From: Aspidiotus rigidus
Taxonomy: Eukaryota > Arthropoda > Insecta > Hemiptera > Diaspididae
Assembly: GCA_035079385.1 (NCBI GenBank)
Contig: JAVHKY010000016.1
Coordinates: 5,689,501-5,753,500, forward strand
Length of the DNA: 64,000 bases
Direction: 5' to 3'
Below are positions 20,251 to 34,200 of this stretch, piece by piece. The stretch's first letter is position 1, and the number at the start of each line of letters is the position of its first letter. Both the position numbers and the translations under genes were made by a program. The notes under the pieces are model-generated. The model worked only from the letters and a program-made list of their open reading frames with translations. It made no database searches and was not told the origin of the DNA.

Positions 20251-21634
20251 TTTCAAGAGTGATTTTACATTACGTGAATGTTCTAATTTTTTTTTTTTTT
20301 TAATGTGGAGTCAATTTCTTCCTCTGTAATTGTATGTTCAATTGTTTCATTACAAAGTCTACTATCTCATTGAAGAATACTCACGTAAAATACGCGTAGA
20401 ATACCACCAACGCAATCTTACTTCGTGGCACGGAACTGACTTCTGGAGAGTACGTACCCCGTGGGGGAGAGGAAAGTTGAATATGATATTTCACTGTGTT
20501 ATCTCTTTTTCCAATAAGAAAAAAATGGTTGATTTTCTTGGAATAACCTGTTAATTTTAGTGGAAGTAATGTGAATAAAAAGACAAATCACTGTGAAATG
20601 AACAACAACGACCAGAGGACTCTTTATTTCCGTGCAGAGTACACACAGAAAAAGCATGGAATAATTAGTACATCATAATTAATAAAACAACGACGTATAC
20701 TAAGACAGTTTTATGTTGCCATATCTGGTCGCACTATGATGTTTGAAAAAAGTCATCTTTTTAATTTTGAAAATATAAAAATTTTGGCCAATGAATCTAA
20801 CGATAAAAAACGTAAGATAAGAGGAGTTATCGAAATAATAAAGAGCGCCAGTACTACTGTTGATTACAAGAGCGATACTGCGAATTTCGCTTCCTTCTAC
20901 AACACCACTATCTTAAATAACGTCAAATAATTTCATGCAATTTTTCTGACTCACGGCTTACATTTTGTATACCCGTAGTCATCTGTTTTATTTTTCTACC
21001 TTTCAGTATGGTTTTGTCTTGAGAAAGGCCACCTGATTGGCCGAAACGTCGATCGTTATTCAAATAAAAATTTCTCCACGGGTAAAGCCTTGTGTTTTCT
21101 TTCCTAAATGTCCTACGAGACTGCGGTGGTACTTGAAACACACGTACACTTTCACCTTGAAATTTTTCCCAAGCCTTGCGCTTTCTCTTATGTCTCAGCA
21201 GGCCAGGATCATTCAGGTAATTTCGACTTCATCTGAAATTGGAATATAACGTCTCTAACATCAAATTTGTTGATTCAAGAAGGTCTAGTTGACCTTTCTT
21301 CAACTACTCACACTATAAAATAGGGGTAGCTCATTTCACCACGAAATCGCCACGATGTCTTGCTTCGATTATAAAAATATTTGGGAAAATGAGTTGGTTC
21401 GTCGTCAGAGAATTCGATCGACCCACCACCACGTAGAAATAATATTTTTCTTCGTAGAATCGACAGCGCGCAATTTTCATCTCTCAATTTCTTCTAAACT
21501 TTGAACTAGAGTGTTTCTTAATCGCTTTCGGGAGAGACCTACGAAATACACGAAAACGAATCAAAAATAACTTGTAATCGTTAAGAGATTATAAAATTGA
21601 TCGAATGAGTACCTGAAATAATACAGATCTGAAA
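20251..21634. other. Intergenic DNA between Ly6 and PLA2
   Basis: The only notable signal is a repeat-like block at about 20985-21075 with TTCAGTA at 21003 and GGCCGAAACGTCG near 21039, shared in altered form with 13934-13967 and 61203-61246. Short open frames here are unrecognised. Confidence 0.35.
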
Positions 21635-22429
21635 TCACAAATCATGATGATAATCCCTTCTCTCGCTGCATATACATGCTTCTTTTTGGGCATCTAGGTA
21701 GTACTTGCATCCAACAGTCGTTACAGCGAGACTCAACGTTTTCGCAACAGTTTTACATCCTGTTAGTCGGACGAAGATGAGCGAATCACTTATCTTGAAA
21801 TTTCACGCAAAGTTCGATATCGAAATTAATTTATACCTTTCAGATAATCCTCCGAGATATACCGTTCTAGTTTAGTGCAGATACTATACACACATCTTCT
21901 GAACTGTCGATCACATTCGTTTTTATCGACGTTACACGTTCCGTAACAAATATCATGATCGGAACAGCAATGATTCAGTTTGCTCAAAGGAATATAATCA
22001 GGTATTTTCGGCATCTACGAATGACTGGGTTATGAGTTTCAAACGATCATGGCGTCTCATTAATCAGAATATACGTATACCTGTATTCCTGGTACACCAC
22101 AACCATTGCTCTTGGGGACATAGCCATAATTTGGTCTAGGGTACTTCCCTGGAAAAGAGATACAGGTAAACGAATATAATACTACAAGTATTGACGAATT
22201 ACAGATGATATTTATTTCAAGAGTAATTACCATTGCTGCATTTGAATTCACATTCTTCATCGATAGATGCGCTCCACGATTCTTTCAAGACATTTAGAAA
22301 AGGACTCGAAAATAGACTTTGAACTGAATCTAGGATTTGATTTAAATTGAAAGGGAATTCTACACATTCAGCAAGATTTAAGGAAAAGATAATACTCATC
22401 GAAAGAAAGAGAATGAAAGAAGCCTTCAT
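21635..22429 (-). CDS. PLA2G12A: Group XII secreted phospholipase A2, four exons
   Basis: The exons on the minus strand are 22231-22429, 22081-22148, 21837-22014 and 21635-21759. They splice in phase to 189 residues plus TGA, the length of vertebrate PLA2G12A. Residues 1-21 are a signal peptide (ILFLSMSIIFSLNLA). Exons 2-3 carry the group XII calcium-loop region (YVPKSNGCGVPG) and the catalytic CCSDHDICYGTC, with the active-site His next to Asp. The C-terminal exon adds GCKTVAKTL and the Cys-rich LDAQKEACICSE. The enzyme type hydrolyses the sn-2 ester of phospholipids, and group XII members have weak activity. Here the HD pair and cysteine framework look intact. All introns are short and GT..AG. 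The gene is compact and free of transposons, unlike its neighbours. Confidence 0.95.
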
Positions 22430-22671
22430 TTTTGGGAAGATGAATCAAAATTGAATTGACAGGTACTTCTCCCGGCAAATAGAATTCAAACCGCCGAACA
22501 TGAAGATAATGATTGGAATCAGCAAATGACATGTCAAAGATGCCACATGCCGCATACGGAGAATACTAGAATACTTCTAGGCTTGGAAACATTCCAGTCT
22601 CTGCATGATTGGTTCGAGACAATCATCACAGAGGTGAGTCAGAATTGTCAGACAAGCTTTGTTGACGACTC

Positions 22672-22803
22672 GGCCATACAAAAAAGAATTGACGTATATG
22701 CAAATTAAGAATTTGAGAAAAAGAGGCTATAACATGTTTACCCATAATCTCTTTTCCTCGTATTCATTATCTGCATATACGTCAATTCAACTTTGTACGG
22801 CAG
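22672..22803. repeat. Imperfect inverted repeat, MITE-like
   Basis: The arm with GAATTGACGTATATGCA near 22687 pairs with TGCATATACGTCAATTC near 22771. The outer parts GCCATACAAA and TTTGTACGGC extend the match, giving arms of about 53 bp with some mismatches. The loop is short. It lies just upstream of PLA2. Confidence 0.6.
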
Positions 22804-25119
22804 GACAGACTGACGTGTTTCAAATTCATTCGATGTTTCGATGTCTGCATGCTGGTGCGCTAGCATCGCAGCCGCGAACCGAGCAACCGACTTTCTCTCA
22901 AGATGGCATAATGGCAAAGCGACAAGCAAACCTCTTGTAGTTGTGCGGTAGACCTTATTCTACGGATCGTTGGCTTGTGGCGTTTATCGAGTCATCGCCC
23001 ATTATAATTATCACTTCGGGGTTACGAAGTAATAATAGTCAATGCTTTCATAGAAAGGTTCAAATTTACATTTTACACATTAGTCTGGACGTCTCGAACC
23101 ACGGTCTAGAATCTAGAACAGTTATCACTTCTTCAAGTGAAATGAAATATTGATGAAAGGAATTAAAAGGTACCTACAGGTGATGCAGAAGAGCTTAGAA
23201 GATATAACGTAAGATGGACTTAAAAACGAGATACTTCTATTCCTGTGTCTACAGTTACTTCTAGATGAAGACTAAAGAGGGTATTCACTAATATTGATAA
23301 CATGATGATCACGATTAAATCAAATGAGATGCGATTACAGTCGCATCAGAAATGATTTTACACTACACTCATTAATTCCTTTTTGGAGAACATGATAATG
23401 TCAAAAAGTATTCGTTCGCTTCTCTCTTCCTCTTCCGAAACACAAACGTTCTTTGTTGGTGTTAATGACTAGTTTCAGTTTCCCTTGAAATAAAATTATC
23501 TGCAATCGATGATAGAGCTTGGAAAACTCGCGCGTTAGGAAATTGGTACCTATCTTTCGTTTTTCCATGTACTATCATTATTCTTCTCTCTTCACATGAT
23601 TATTTCCGAGAAACTATAACTTTCAGTCACGGACTATGAACAAAAGAATATGCATAACAAAAGAAAAATTTATTGCCGTAACTCCGACTTCAAAATCACG
23701 ACACATAAACTATGAACAAAATAAATAAAAACGTTAAGGAGAAGAAAAAGAAGTAATTCATCGAAAATAGTATAGATATTATACATATAGAAAACATAAC
23801 TTCATCATCGTAAAAGCAAAATGATTAAGTTTCAATCAGAAACGCGCCGACCTTTCGAGAATATACACAACGAAATTAATGAACTTTTCTAAAAACAGTT
23901 TTTTAGAAAAAAAAATATTGACTACTGCGTAAAACAATATAATTAAAATAATACTGAATTTTTATATCGTGAAGAGTATTACGCATTACTTATACAATAA
24001 AAATAAAGCGAGTTATTCAGACTGCATGAAGAGTATGGTACATCAAATGAATGAAGCTTCGATGGATCGAAACGAGTCCGAAGGAAGAAATATTCTGGAA
24101 GTTAAGTACGGACCTCGTATCCACGAAAGACCATAATAGTAACGAAGGGCAGTAACGGGTACTCAAAATACAAACACACACACACAAAAAAAACACAAAT
24201 TTTCTTTCTCGAATGATTCGCAAAAAAGGGACAAACGTCAGTCTACAAGTTGGGATTTGGGGAGGGAAGATATATTGTCCAATTGAATTCCGTTATTGAG
24301 GTATTATAATTTAAAGATGACCAACATCAATTGAAAGTTTTATATTTAAACTCGGTTAACGTTTGGTACGTTCCTCAGCACTGTACTAACGAAAATTTCA
24401 TCATTTTGGGTGGGGTTTGGTACCCTCTTCGTTTACTGATAACAATGAGTGACTTTGATCGAAAGTACACCGAATTCAAATATCGAAACATCTGTTCGTT
24501 CTGACGTCACCGTGAACGAAGAGGATTGCAAAATTTGAGTCATAAAAACAGTAAAAAAATCTAGTTTAGTAATAGTTTAAAGATATTTACGCGTTTTAAG
24601 ATAGAAACTCGATACAAAAGTAAAAAAATTAATCTTTAACGAAATAGAGGAATTGTTTACTCGCGAATTCTCATCACATTCGTCAAGTTTTTCACTCGCA
24701 AAACAGCAGGAACTGACTAGTGAACTCGAAATAAAGTACAATCATAAAATTTCACTTATGCTTATATCTTCACGAATGATAAGAGCGGAGAATTTCGCGC
24801 TATTAAATCAGACTTTTGAAGAAATTATGGGAAGACGATCAAGCAGATCTGTTACGTTCATTTAAACAATGGACAATTTTTCCGCAGACTAGTATTACTT
24901 CAAATCATTGTCTCGAAGAACTATGTATTTGAAAGATTTTTCCCCTTCAAAAATTCCAAAAAGGAAGGAAAACAACGAAGGAAGCGATGTATCATAAAAT
25001 CCCAACGACTAGGCGATTAAGAAACAAATCCGCGCGACTGAATTGCACTTCGCACGCACGAATAACCGGATCACTAGGATCTTGAGAATAGTTAATGCAG
25101 TAAAAATTTTCTCGTCCAT
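22804..25119. other. Intergenic DNA between the RhoGEF 3' end and PLA2
   Basis: No coding homology was seen. A short CACACACA tract lies near 24174-24184. The 3'UTR of the minus-strand RhoGEF must begin at the right side of this stretch, but its end could not be placed. Confidence 0.4.
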
Positions 25120-25277
25120 TTACGTTGCGTTGGTGTGATTTTTAGCGATAAATCTACGATGATTTTTTCTATTCGCACCGAACATGAACCACGTCCCCAT
25201 TTTACGTCCCAATATATGAGGTGAAGTCGGGTTTCTAAATTGACCGCAATGATTAATGGATCGTTTGAGTTTTTTAT
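25120..25277 (-). CDS. RhoGEF last exon (basic tail)
   Basis: The acceptor is TTTCAG|AT and the stop TAA is at 25120-25122. It encodes a basic C-terminal tail, NKKLKRSINHCG to GRKMGTWFMFGANRKN. Only this frame fits the incoming phase 1, and it stays open to the stop. Confidence 0.8.
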
Positions 25278-28200
25278 CTGAAACATGAAGAGATGACATT
25301 TTATAACGAATTTTTCAATTCTTTTCCATTTCGGATACACAGATAAAACGTCGGCATTTTTAAAGTCTTCTTCCAGATTGAGAAACGAAATGTTAACAAG
25401 CCACCACTCCCCTCCCTCTTCACATAATTTTAAAGTTCGAAAGACGACACTTCTACTCCCTTTTTATAGTTTCTAGCAGGAAAGTCGAATTTTTCCTCAA
25501 GTTCCTTCAGTGGTAAAAATAGGAGGGAGGGGCTTGAGTGCGTGCTCCTAAACTCAAAAATTTATCTCATCAAGCTTGTATACTACTAGACCAATTCAAA
25601 CCTAAAAATACGTACATTGACTCCTTTCGCTTTCAAGGACTACAGCCTTCCTAAATTTTTGGTCTACTTCGCACTTGCTCTTTTCCCTCTCTAATATATA
25701 TACATAAATTTTTCTAAACTACTCGAAAGTAGAACTTTCCACGTTCCTCGCATCAATTATCAAGCCAATACAAATTCTTAGCCGGATGTGGCAAGAGGAC
25801 ATCGACATTCCTGCAGTCTAGATCCGCCCCTGTCGGTACTCACTTTTGTGTTTTAAAAAACCGTGTCGATTATTGCACATTGTAGCCGTGATGTACGCTA
25901 GTTGTCTGTCCGTCGGAGTTATCTTCAATTTGTTTCGTTCATCCATCAAGACTAGTTCCTTTTCTCTACGGAACGCGTTCAGCCATTCTGTTTTCTCTCT
26001 CTGAGCACGACAACAGAACGATAGCCATTTGTTCTTCACGATATTTTTAATTCTCAATCCGTTACGTATATTGATACCCAATAATGGGTCTGTAACAGAT
26101 ACAGAAGACTTATAAAAAAAAACTATCACGGAGAGTTTATAATATAAAAAAAAGAAAAAAAGAGGTGAGTGTTCACCTTTACCGTCTGGTACATCAATTA
26201 CTTCGCAACCATCCAAGGAGATTCTTCCTTTATATACGTAGCCATCGCGGCGCAAAATATCCTACGAATAAAATTATTTATAGAAAAATTTATTTTATAT
26301 GTGGTAACATTTAATTGAAAAGGTGAGTAAAAAGGCTTTATTACCTGCGGTAATAAACTTTCTAAAATTATTTATTGTATGAAAATTTTTTCGAAAGGAA
26401 AATACCAGTAATTAATTTTTAATTTTTTTTAATCCGAATACGTCACGGTGAGGGATCGAGGTTCGAAAAAACGTACAACTCATATTCATTCTTATTAGAG
26501 GTCAGGTTAACCTCCTGCCTCCCATCCAAAATAGGTCTTTTTTCCCACATTATTCCTTGTTACCGAATTTATACATCACAAAAAAACGAACCATATCATG
26601 CAAAATAATTCTACAGAACGAAGGGATAATCCCAGAAATATGGAAGTTCTGAATTAGAGGAATACTCGCTGGTACGCGTTCGAACAGTTACATTATTTTT
26701 TTTTTTGAAATTACAAATTTTTCGAAATAATTTTGGCCGTTTATTTTACTCTTATTTTCTAACATCCTGTTTCAGCTGACGCCAATAACAAAGATTACTT
26801 TCTTACTCTCGAACATCAGGTGGGAGCTCTCATCATCTGTTTTGATTCCGCCGACCCTACCACTGCTTCCAACCTTTCCACTCCACTTCTGCGTCCACGA
26901 AAACCTTGAACAGGCAGGCCCCACCTCCGACAACATCCATACCTCATGCTGGAATACCTCCACCTCATGTCTCCTAATGATCTCCTTTCCCAATTCAACG
27001 CATTTCTTCAGTACAGCCTGCACTCGTCCATCTGGAAATTGGACATCATTCTTTCAATACTAAAAACCTATGAAATATGACTCCCCCCCCCGCAATTCGC
27101 TCTGACTTCTGTCCTGAGCAAACTGTTTCAAAAAAAAAAAAAACACTGGAAAAACGATTATTCTGATTCAGTCATTCGAATAATATCCTCTCATCATATC
27201 GATAAGACTTCCGCAAAGGCCGTAACACTCTCCAAGCCTCATCTGACTTGAACCTTCGAGTTGAGGAAGCCCTCCTATCAAACTCGAAACTCTACCCAGG
27301 GAACGTTCCCCAAGTCTGGCGTCACTACATCTCCAAATTAAATGACATTGATCTTCGAGACAATTTACCTAAACTCCTCCAATCCGTCCTCCATGACAAG
27401 TCCCTAACGATTAGAATTTAAAAGCAATACTCTTCCCACCAACCCATCAAAACGGTGTCCCACAGAAAACTCTTTCCGACCACTACAAATGACATGACAA
27501 ACAAAGTCAATCTCCCCCTGACCAAACGCCCCTTTACGGATGACTTCAGTACCTCCCTTCTAACTTCTAAATCCCAACGAGTAGTAAGACTATTTCAACT
27601 AATCCTTGAAAAAATCTCCTAGCGGTCATCTGACCGTGGATTTCAATTTTCAGACAAGAAAACAGTAAAGATCCCCCCCCCCCCCTAGGTCATTTCATCC
27701 CCTTCGTCTACAGAACATCACAATTACCATCCTATGCTGTGTCAGTTTTCTTGGTCTCAGCTTCGACTCCAAAACCTCCCAGACCCCTCACATTAAGATC
27801 TTGAGGGCAAGTGACTAAATTTCTTGAATATTCTCAAATATCTATCACACCCACGTATCAGCTGAAACCGCCAAACTCTACGGTAACTCTCCAATTTACA
27901 CTCATCACAACAAAACTACCTTCAAATTTCTGGACTCCATTCAATCTTCGGAGCTTCGACTCGTTTTCGGCGCATCAGCCCTTCACGTAGTCTATGCGCT
28001 GAGGCAGGCGTTTCTCCTCTCCGTTTCCGTGCTCTTCCACTCACTGTTACCTTTCTGGCCTCGAGAGTCCAATATCCAAATCTTTCCTTCTTTCGTCTCT
28101 GTCGTATACTATTCGATTCTCTCTCATCCTTACTTGCTATCCAAGATCCTCATTCTACTGATCCTATCATCCAAAGCTTTCGGAAACACCCGACTTCACC

Positions 28201-31200
28201 ACTATGTCTCTCCCTGCATCACAAACTACCTCTTATGAAGAAATTATTAGAAAGGTGATCTACTTCCGATCCACCTGTACCTATAACACCGTCCAATTCA
28301 TGTTTATCCTTATTGCCTCAATCTCTCACTCCGAGCCCAAATCCCTCTCGAAAAAAAAACAATACTTCGAACTCACTTTTTTACAGAACACCAACTGATG
28401 ATCGAATAAAAACAACGTCACGTTCGTGGTCCATACTCCAGCGAATACTTTCGAAACATCGTTCTGATGAATCAACTGAGAGCTATTTTCGATCAAATTA
28501 TTACCCTAAGAACAAAGTAAGTATTGTAAAATTCTGCAGATCTAATGATAATAGGTTGACATAAATGAAAGAATGTACTCACGTCCCATCCCTCTACTCT
28601 TTGTTGCCATAAAATTAATTTTTCCAAACTCTCCATCCTACGTTTTCGCTCGTTAATTAATATCGCCACCTCGCGCATCGCGTTCAAAGCATCTTCCACA
28701 GCGTTATGGTCGTCATGTTCGGCCTGCGGCGAGTACAAATTAAAACGTGAAAATAGAATTAATTAATGAGATTGCCTCGAGAACCCGTATTCCACGAAGC
28801 ACAGCTATTTCATGATAGTTTACCTCCGTGTGCTTGAGTAATTCGGCTAGCTGTAACGGGTATTTGCAAATCCTCTGAATGGGTGTCAATAAGAAGCCGT
28901 CTAGCTGTAAAGCTATCAAATTCTTTTTAGCGCGACAATTTTCGAAGAACGTTTTATATTCTTCCTTCTGATATAACTGTTGCAACGTTGCGATCGATAG
29001 AGGATGGTTATTACAGTAGTCCGAATAAATGCAGAAGTGTTCTTTCTGTATACATTTTGACAATCGTTTACTTCGAGAGAGCACTACATTTTAACTTTTG
29101 TGGAGAAACGAGAAAAATATAAACTTACAAATTGGAGGAAGATTTGGCCAACGCAAGTTTTATACGGTTGTTGCTCGTCAAAGTTAGCTTCTAAATTTTC
29201 GAGGAACATAGTTTGAAAAACAGTTATCTGATTCCAGTTTCCAAAAATCTTATAAATGTCTTCATCGGTAAATATTTCTTTGGCATTCTGACAACTAACG
29301 ATGAAAGCCTGAAAAATAAAATATGTTGCAAGATCAAAGAACCGTATTTTATTTGCGACGACTATAAAAACCGCGAATATCTTCTTACTTCTTTAACATC
29401 GTTCAAAATTTTCACGAAATCTCTTTCGGTATTCAGCAATTCGCAGATGATTTTAGAGCGTACTTGATCGTTCGATAAGGACGTGATCGACGCATTCTGT
29501 TTCGTCGGTGATTCGCATAATCTCTGCTGTAGACTCTCCTCTTGATTTACACGTAACTATAAGCAAGAATACCGTACACGCTCGCGTAATCAATTTTTCT
29601 TATCGTGCGAAATTCAAATGAAGCGTAACTTACTCGAACGAAATCCGATGGGAACCAGCCTGATTTTCCATTGCACATACCCCACCACCATTCGCGATCT
29701 AGCACGTTATAAACTTCGATAACGTCTCCCGCATTGAACGGTAATTCTTCCGATTCTATAGCGACGTGATCCCATACCGCTTCGGCAAATATGACGACGT
29801 CTTCGTTAATACCCTACAGATGACTCGACTCATAAATATTTTGATACGAGTGAAGAAATAATTAACGTGAAGATACTCACTTGCTCTAGAGAATTTTTAC
29901 GCGAAGGCAGAGACGAGCCACCCGAGTCAGACATCATATCATCTTCGGAAAATAAAGCACGTTCGTCCTCGCTACACGCAGTTCTACACGCTGCGAATGA
30001 GATTAATTAATTAGGACGAGAATCGTCTCAAAACGATGATAAATCTAAACGATCGATACTTACGAGAGGGTTTTTTCTGAACGGAAGGTGAATTTTTATT
30101 ATTCAACAACGGTTGACTCGCTGAACGTCGAAGCGAACACGGTTTAAATTTTCTGCAATCAATTCATCCTCGTTCATTACCATCCATTATTACGTACGTA
30201 ATTAACCGATCGTTAAAATTCTTACCGAGCGATAACAGGAACTGGCGCTTTACTTCTAGTAGGAACTATCGCATTGTCGGTTTCATCTTTAGCTATTGTC
30301 GTACAATACTGATTGAGATCGGATAAAGTTCGGCGAACTAATCGCTGTTGAGCTTCATTTCTCGAAGTAGAGCCCTTGTCTTGAGCCTGTTGACATTATT
30401 TACGCGTGATTGAAACGTGCATTAAAAAATATTCCACAGATATGTTTTGTATGATAATCGTACCCGAGGATCCGTGCTTATCTTAGCTTCACGTGCTTTC
30501 CACTTGCTACTGGGAATGTTTACTCTTCGATTACGGTCGCTACTCGAACGCCACGGCTCGGACCCTAACCTGTGATGAGAAACGATGCAAGATTAATCTA
30601 GCGTAACGAAAAATTCATCGACCGAAAACATATGATACATACCTAGACGGTTGACTTCCTTCTGGTCCGCAAACAGATTCACCGTTAGAACATGGACTAG
30701 AATCGTGTTGCCTTTGAATACCATCGATTTCGTGGTCCGCGGTTTTCTTTAGGAAACGTAATGAGAAACTTTTACAGAACTTATGAAATACGCCATCTCC
30801 TGTATCGGACATTAGTTCGTAAATTTGTAAAATAATCTTCGTCAAATAGAACCACTTGACAATTGATTTTAGGCGCGAATACGACTCTTACCCGAGACTA
30901 TATTTTCTTGAGACGCAGGACGGAAATCAGTCGAATGCAACGCAGCAGGATTACTTGATTTATATTTATCTTTTTTATATCTAGACAACGTACAGAATTA
31001 GGAATATTTGTAAACGCAAGAAATGTTTTTCAAATTAATGTCGTCTTACTTAGTATCACAGTCGAAATTGATATGTTTCATAGAATCATCGTCGAGAGCT
31101 GGTGAACTAGAATACTGACCAATTCTCATCAATCTTCCGTATCTTTTCTTTTCTGGCATTTCTCTTACGGGCTAAAATATGGATTGAAAAATTAAAATCT

Positions 31201-34200
31201 GTTGTGATACGTGATCCAATGTTTGTACTAATAATATGGTGATACGTACAGTCGTAGGGGCAGTTTCGGACATAATAGACGGAACAGGAACAGGGGTTTT
31301 TCGATTCACGAACAATCCTCGAAGACCATATTTTTTCCAATGGAAGAATAGTGTAGAGCTGTAAGAAAAAAACATTGGAGAACATTATTAGAAAGGAGAA
31401 TGTATTAGATTGAATAACTATCAGCATTCTTAAATTAGAATCGCAATATTAGCGAGAACACGGATTACGTCAGCGGATGAAAGTTCAAACCATTTATGGT
31501 GAAGGTATGTGGCACGGAGAGAAGTGAACCGAAATATAAGTTAGATACCTCGAATGAAGAGAATGATAATCAACAAGTAGTTAACGAATCAAATAAATTG
31601 ACAAAATTCTACAAGTGAAATACTTGCCAGCGATCGCAATACGAGGAGCAATAAGGATGGAAATTTATCAGCAGACTAGGCCAATAAAAATAGTGAATCA
31701 AGTCATCGAAAATCGAACCGAACGCATTCACTACTCATAAAAAATGATTAACATCTAAACACCAACTCATCAAGTATGTATCGAATATCATTTCATTCAA
31801 AATGATGTCACAACAACACAACCAGATTGAACAAAAACCGATTACACGAAAATTATCGGTCACGATAATTATTCTAATGATCGAATGTTGACGATTGTTT
31901 AACAGAAAAAAAAAAAAAAAACACAGACACCAAAACATTAAGCATATGTACGTGTGCGGTGAGGAGAGAGGAGATAAACAGACGCGTGACCGTATGTTGC
32001 CATAGGTGGCAGGTGACAGGTGAAGTGGAAGGGCGACGCTAGCTCGGTAAAGCGCTCGGTAACGGTAACGCTGCTGCTTGGCTGATAATGTTCGAGGCCC
32101 GAACAGAACGGAAAACAAGCTGGTTCCATTCATCCATTGGTACAGGTACGGTAGTTCAGGAGAATAGGCTTCTATTTTTTAATACATTTGCACGTTCCAC
32201 GCAGCCACGCTCTCTCTTTTGTTTTTATTTACATTTTTTCTCACTGAACACTGAGAGCGTTTTAATCGTACGTAAAGCAAGTTCTAACAGTCACAAAAAA
32301 ATATCAGACAATATTGATCTTCGAATAATTAGCCTACCTAGGCCTATTACTTAATCAGCTGAAATGAATTCGAATCAGTTTCTTTAAATCTGCATGGTTC
32401 TCTGATTCTATGTGTATATTATAGAAGGATGTTATTGTTTGATTTACGCACTAAAGACCAAAAGTCAGGACGTTAATTACTCAATTTCCTTAGGAAAATT
32501 AGGCACCTATCCAAAAACAATGACTTTTTTGACAAAAATAAACACAAAACGCAGGGAACTTGTTCTATGGGTCAAATTAGTATTGGTATTGGGAATTGAA
32601 GTCTAAAAAAGTCAACATGTTATAGGGAGCCTACAAAAGTGCTAATCATTGATTTAATGTTAATCCGAGTGTAATCTCCCAAATTGGAGCGCTTATTTAG
32701 CTGTTTAACTCGCCATGTGACATTTACTATTGTCGGTAAAACTTACCACAAGTCCCCTTATGTCACATATGGCTTGAGAATCAAAAACTTTTCTGTTTTT
32801 TCTCCCATCATATAATGTAGCCCAAAAATTGAAATTTTTCTAAATCCCACACCTATTCGATATTATTGCTCAAAAATTGAAATCTTTCTAATTCCCTTCT
32901 CTATCAAATATTAAGACTCAAAAATCAAAATTCTTCCAAGTCCTTTTTTTTAGATACATTTCAGCTTGAAAGTCAAAATTTTTTTAATTCTCTTTTCTAG
33001 CATTATGTATATATAAACAAACCCATTTCCTATTATATTATGGCTGAAAGTTGACATTTTTCTGAGTCCCTTTCCTATCATAGGATGAAAGTCAACATTT
33101 TTCTAAATCCTTTTCCTATCATATATGTATTATAGCTCAAAGATAAAAAATTTGGAATTTCTTTTCCTGTTATAATATTATGGCTAAAAGTGGAAATTTT
33201 TCTGAATGCCTTTTCTATCAAATATTATGACTTGAAAGTCAAAATTTTTCCATTCATACTTATGTGTATTATGGCTCAAAAACAAGATCTTTCCAAGTCC
33301 CTTTTCCATCTTATATATGGCTCAAAATTTAAAATTTTTCCAAGTCCTTTTCCTATTGTATATAGCTGGAGAATCAAAATTTTACAGTTTTTTCTCCCAT
33401 TATATAATATACTTGTAAGTTAAGATTTTTCTACATCCGTTTGTTGTGACACATCATGGCTTGAAAGCCAAAATTTTTCTAATTCCCTTACCAATCACAC
33501 ATTATTGCTCAAAAATCAAAATCTTTCAAAGTCCTTTTCTGTTTGTGATATATTACGGCTTGCAAGTCGAAATTCTTCTAAATCCTTTCCTCATCAAATA
33601 TTGTTGTTCAAAGTCAACATTTTTTGAATTCTCTTTTCTATCATATATTAAGGGTGGAAAATTGAAATTTCTCCAGTTCTGCTTCCTATTATATCATGGC
33701 TGAAAGTCAACATTTTTCTGGGTCCCTTTCCTCTCAAGAGTCAAAATTATTTCAACGATCCCTTACCTATTATACATGTATTATGGCTCAAAAATCAAAA
33801 TTTTCCTAGGTCCCTTTCCTATCATATATTATAGCTAAAAAATCAAAAATTTCCAAGTCCCTTCCCTGTCATTATACTATGGTCAAAAGTGGAAATTTTT
33901 TTGAGTCCCTTCCCTACCACAACTGGAAAGTTGAAATTTTGCCAAGTCCCATTCCTGTCATATATCACAGCTCAAAAGTCAAAATTCTTCCGAGTCCTTT
34001 TCCTATCATATATTGTAACTTGGAAGTCAACATTTTTTGAAATCCAATTTTCTCATTATGGTAGGTCAGAAGGCTACCCTTTGCTAATCATGATGTAAGC
34101 ACTACCTGTGATCCAATACTAGAGAACAAATCAACTTAACAACCCCCCTATCATATATAACTCAAAGGTTGAACTTATAACAATTCGATCTCTGAGCTAT

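Noticed and set aside
22659..22940. Open frames over the inverted repeat near PLA2
   Set aside because: They run through a MITE-like palindrome and show no domain.
31735..32133. Minus-strand open frame in the GC-richer patch as an alternative RhoGEF first exon
   Set aside because: There is no matching donor-phase evidence into the exon at 31358, and part of the frame is a poly-Phe run from a poly-A tract.
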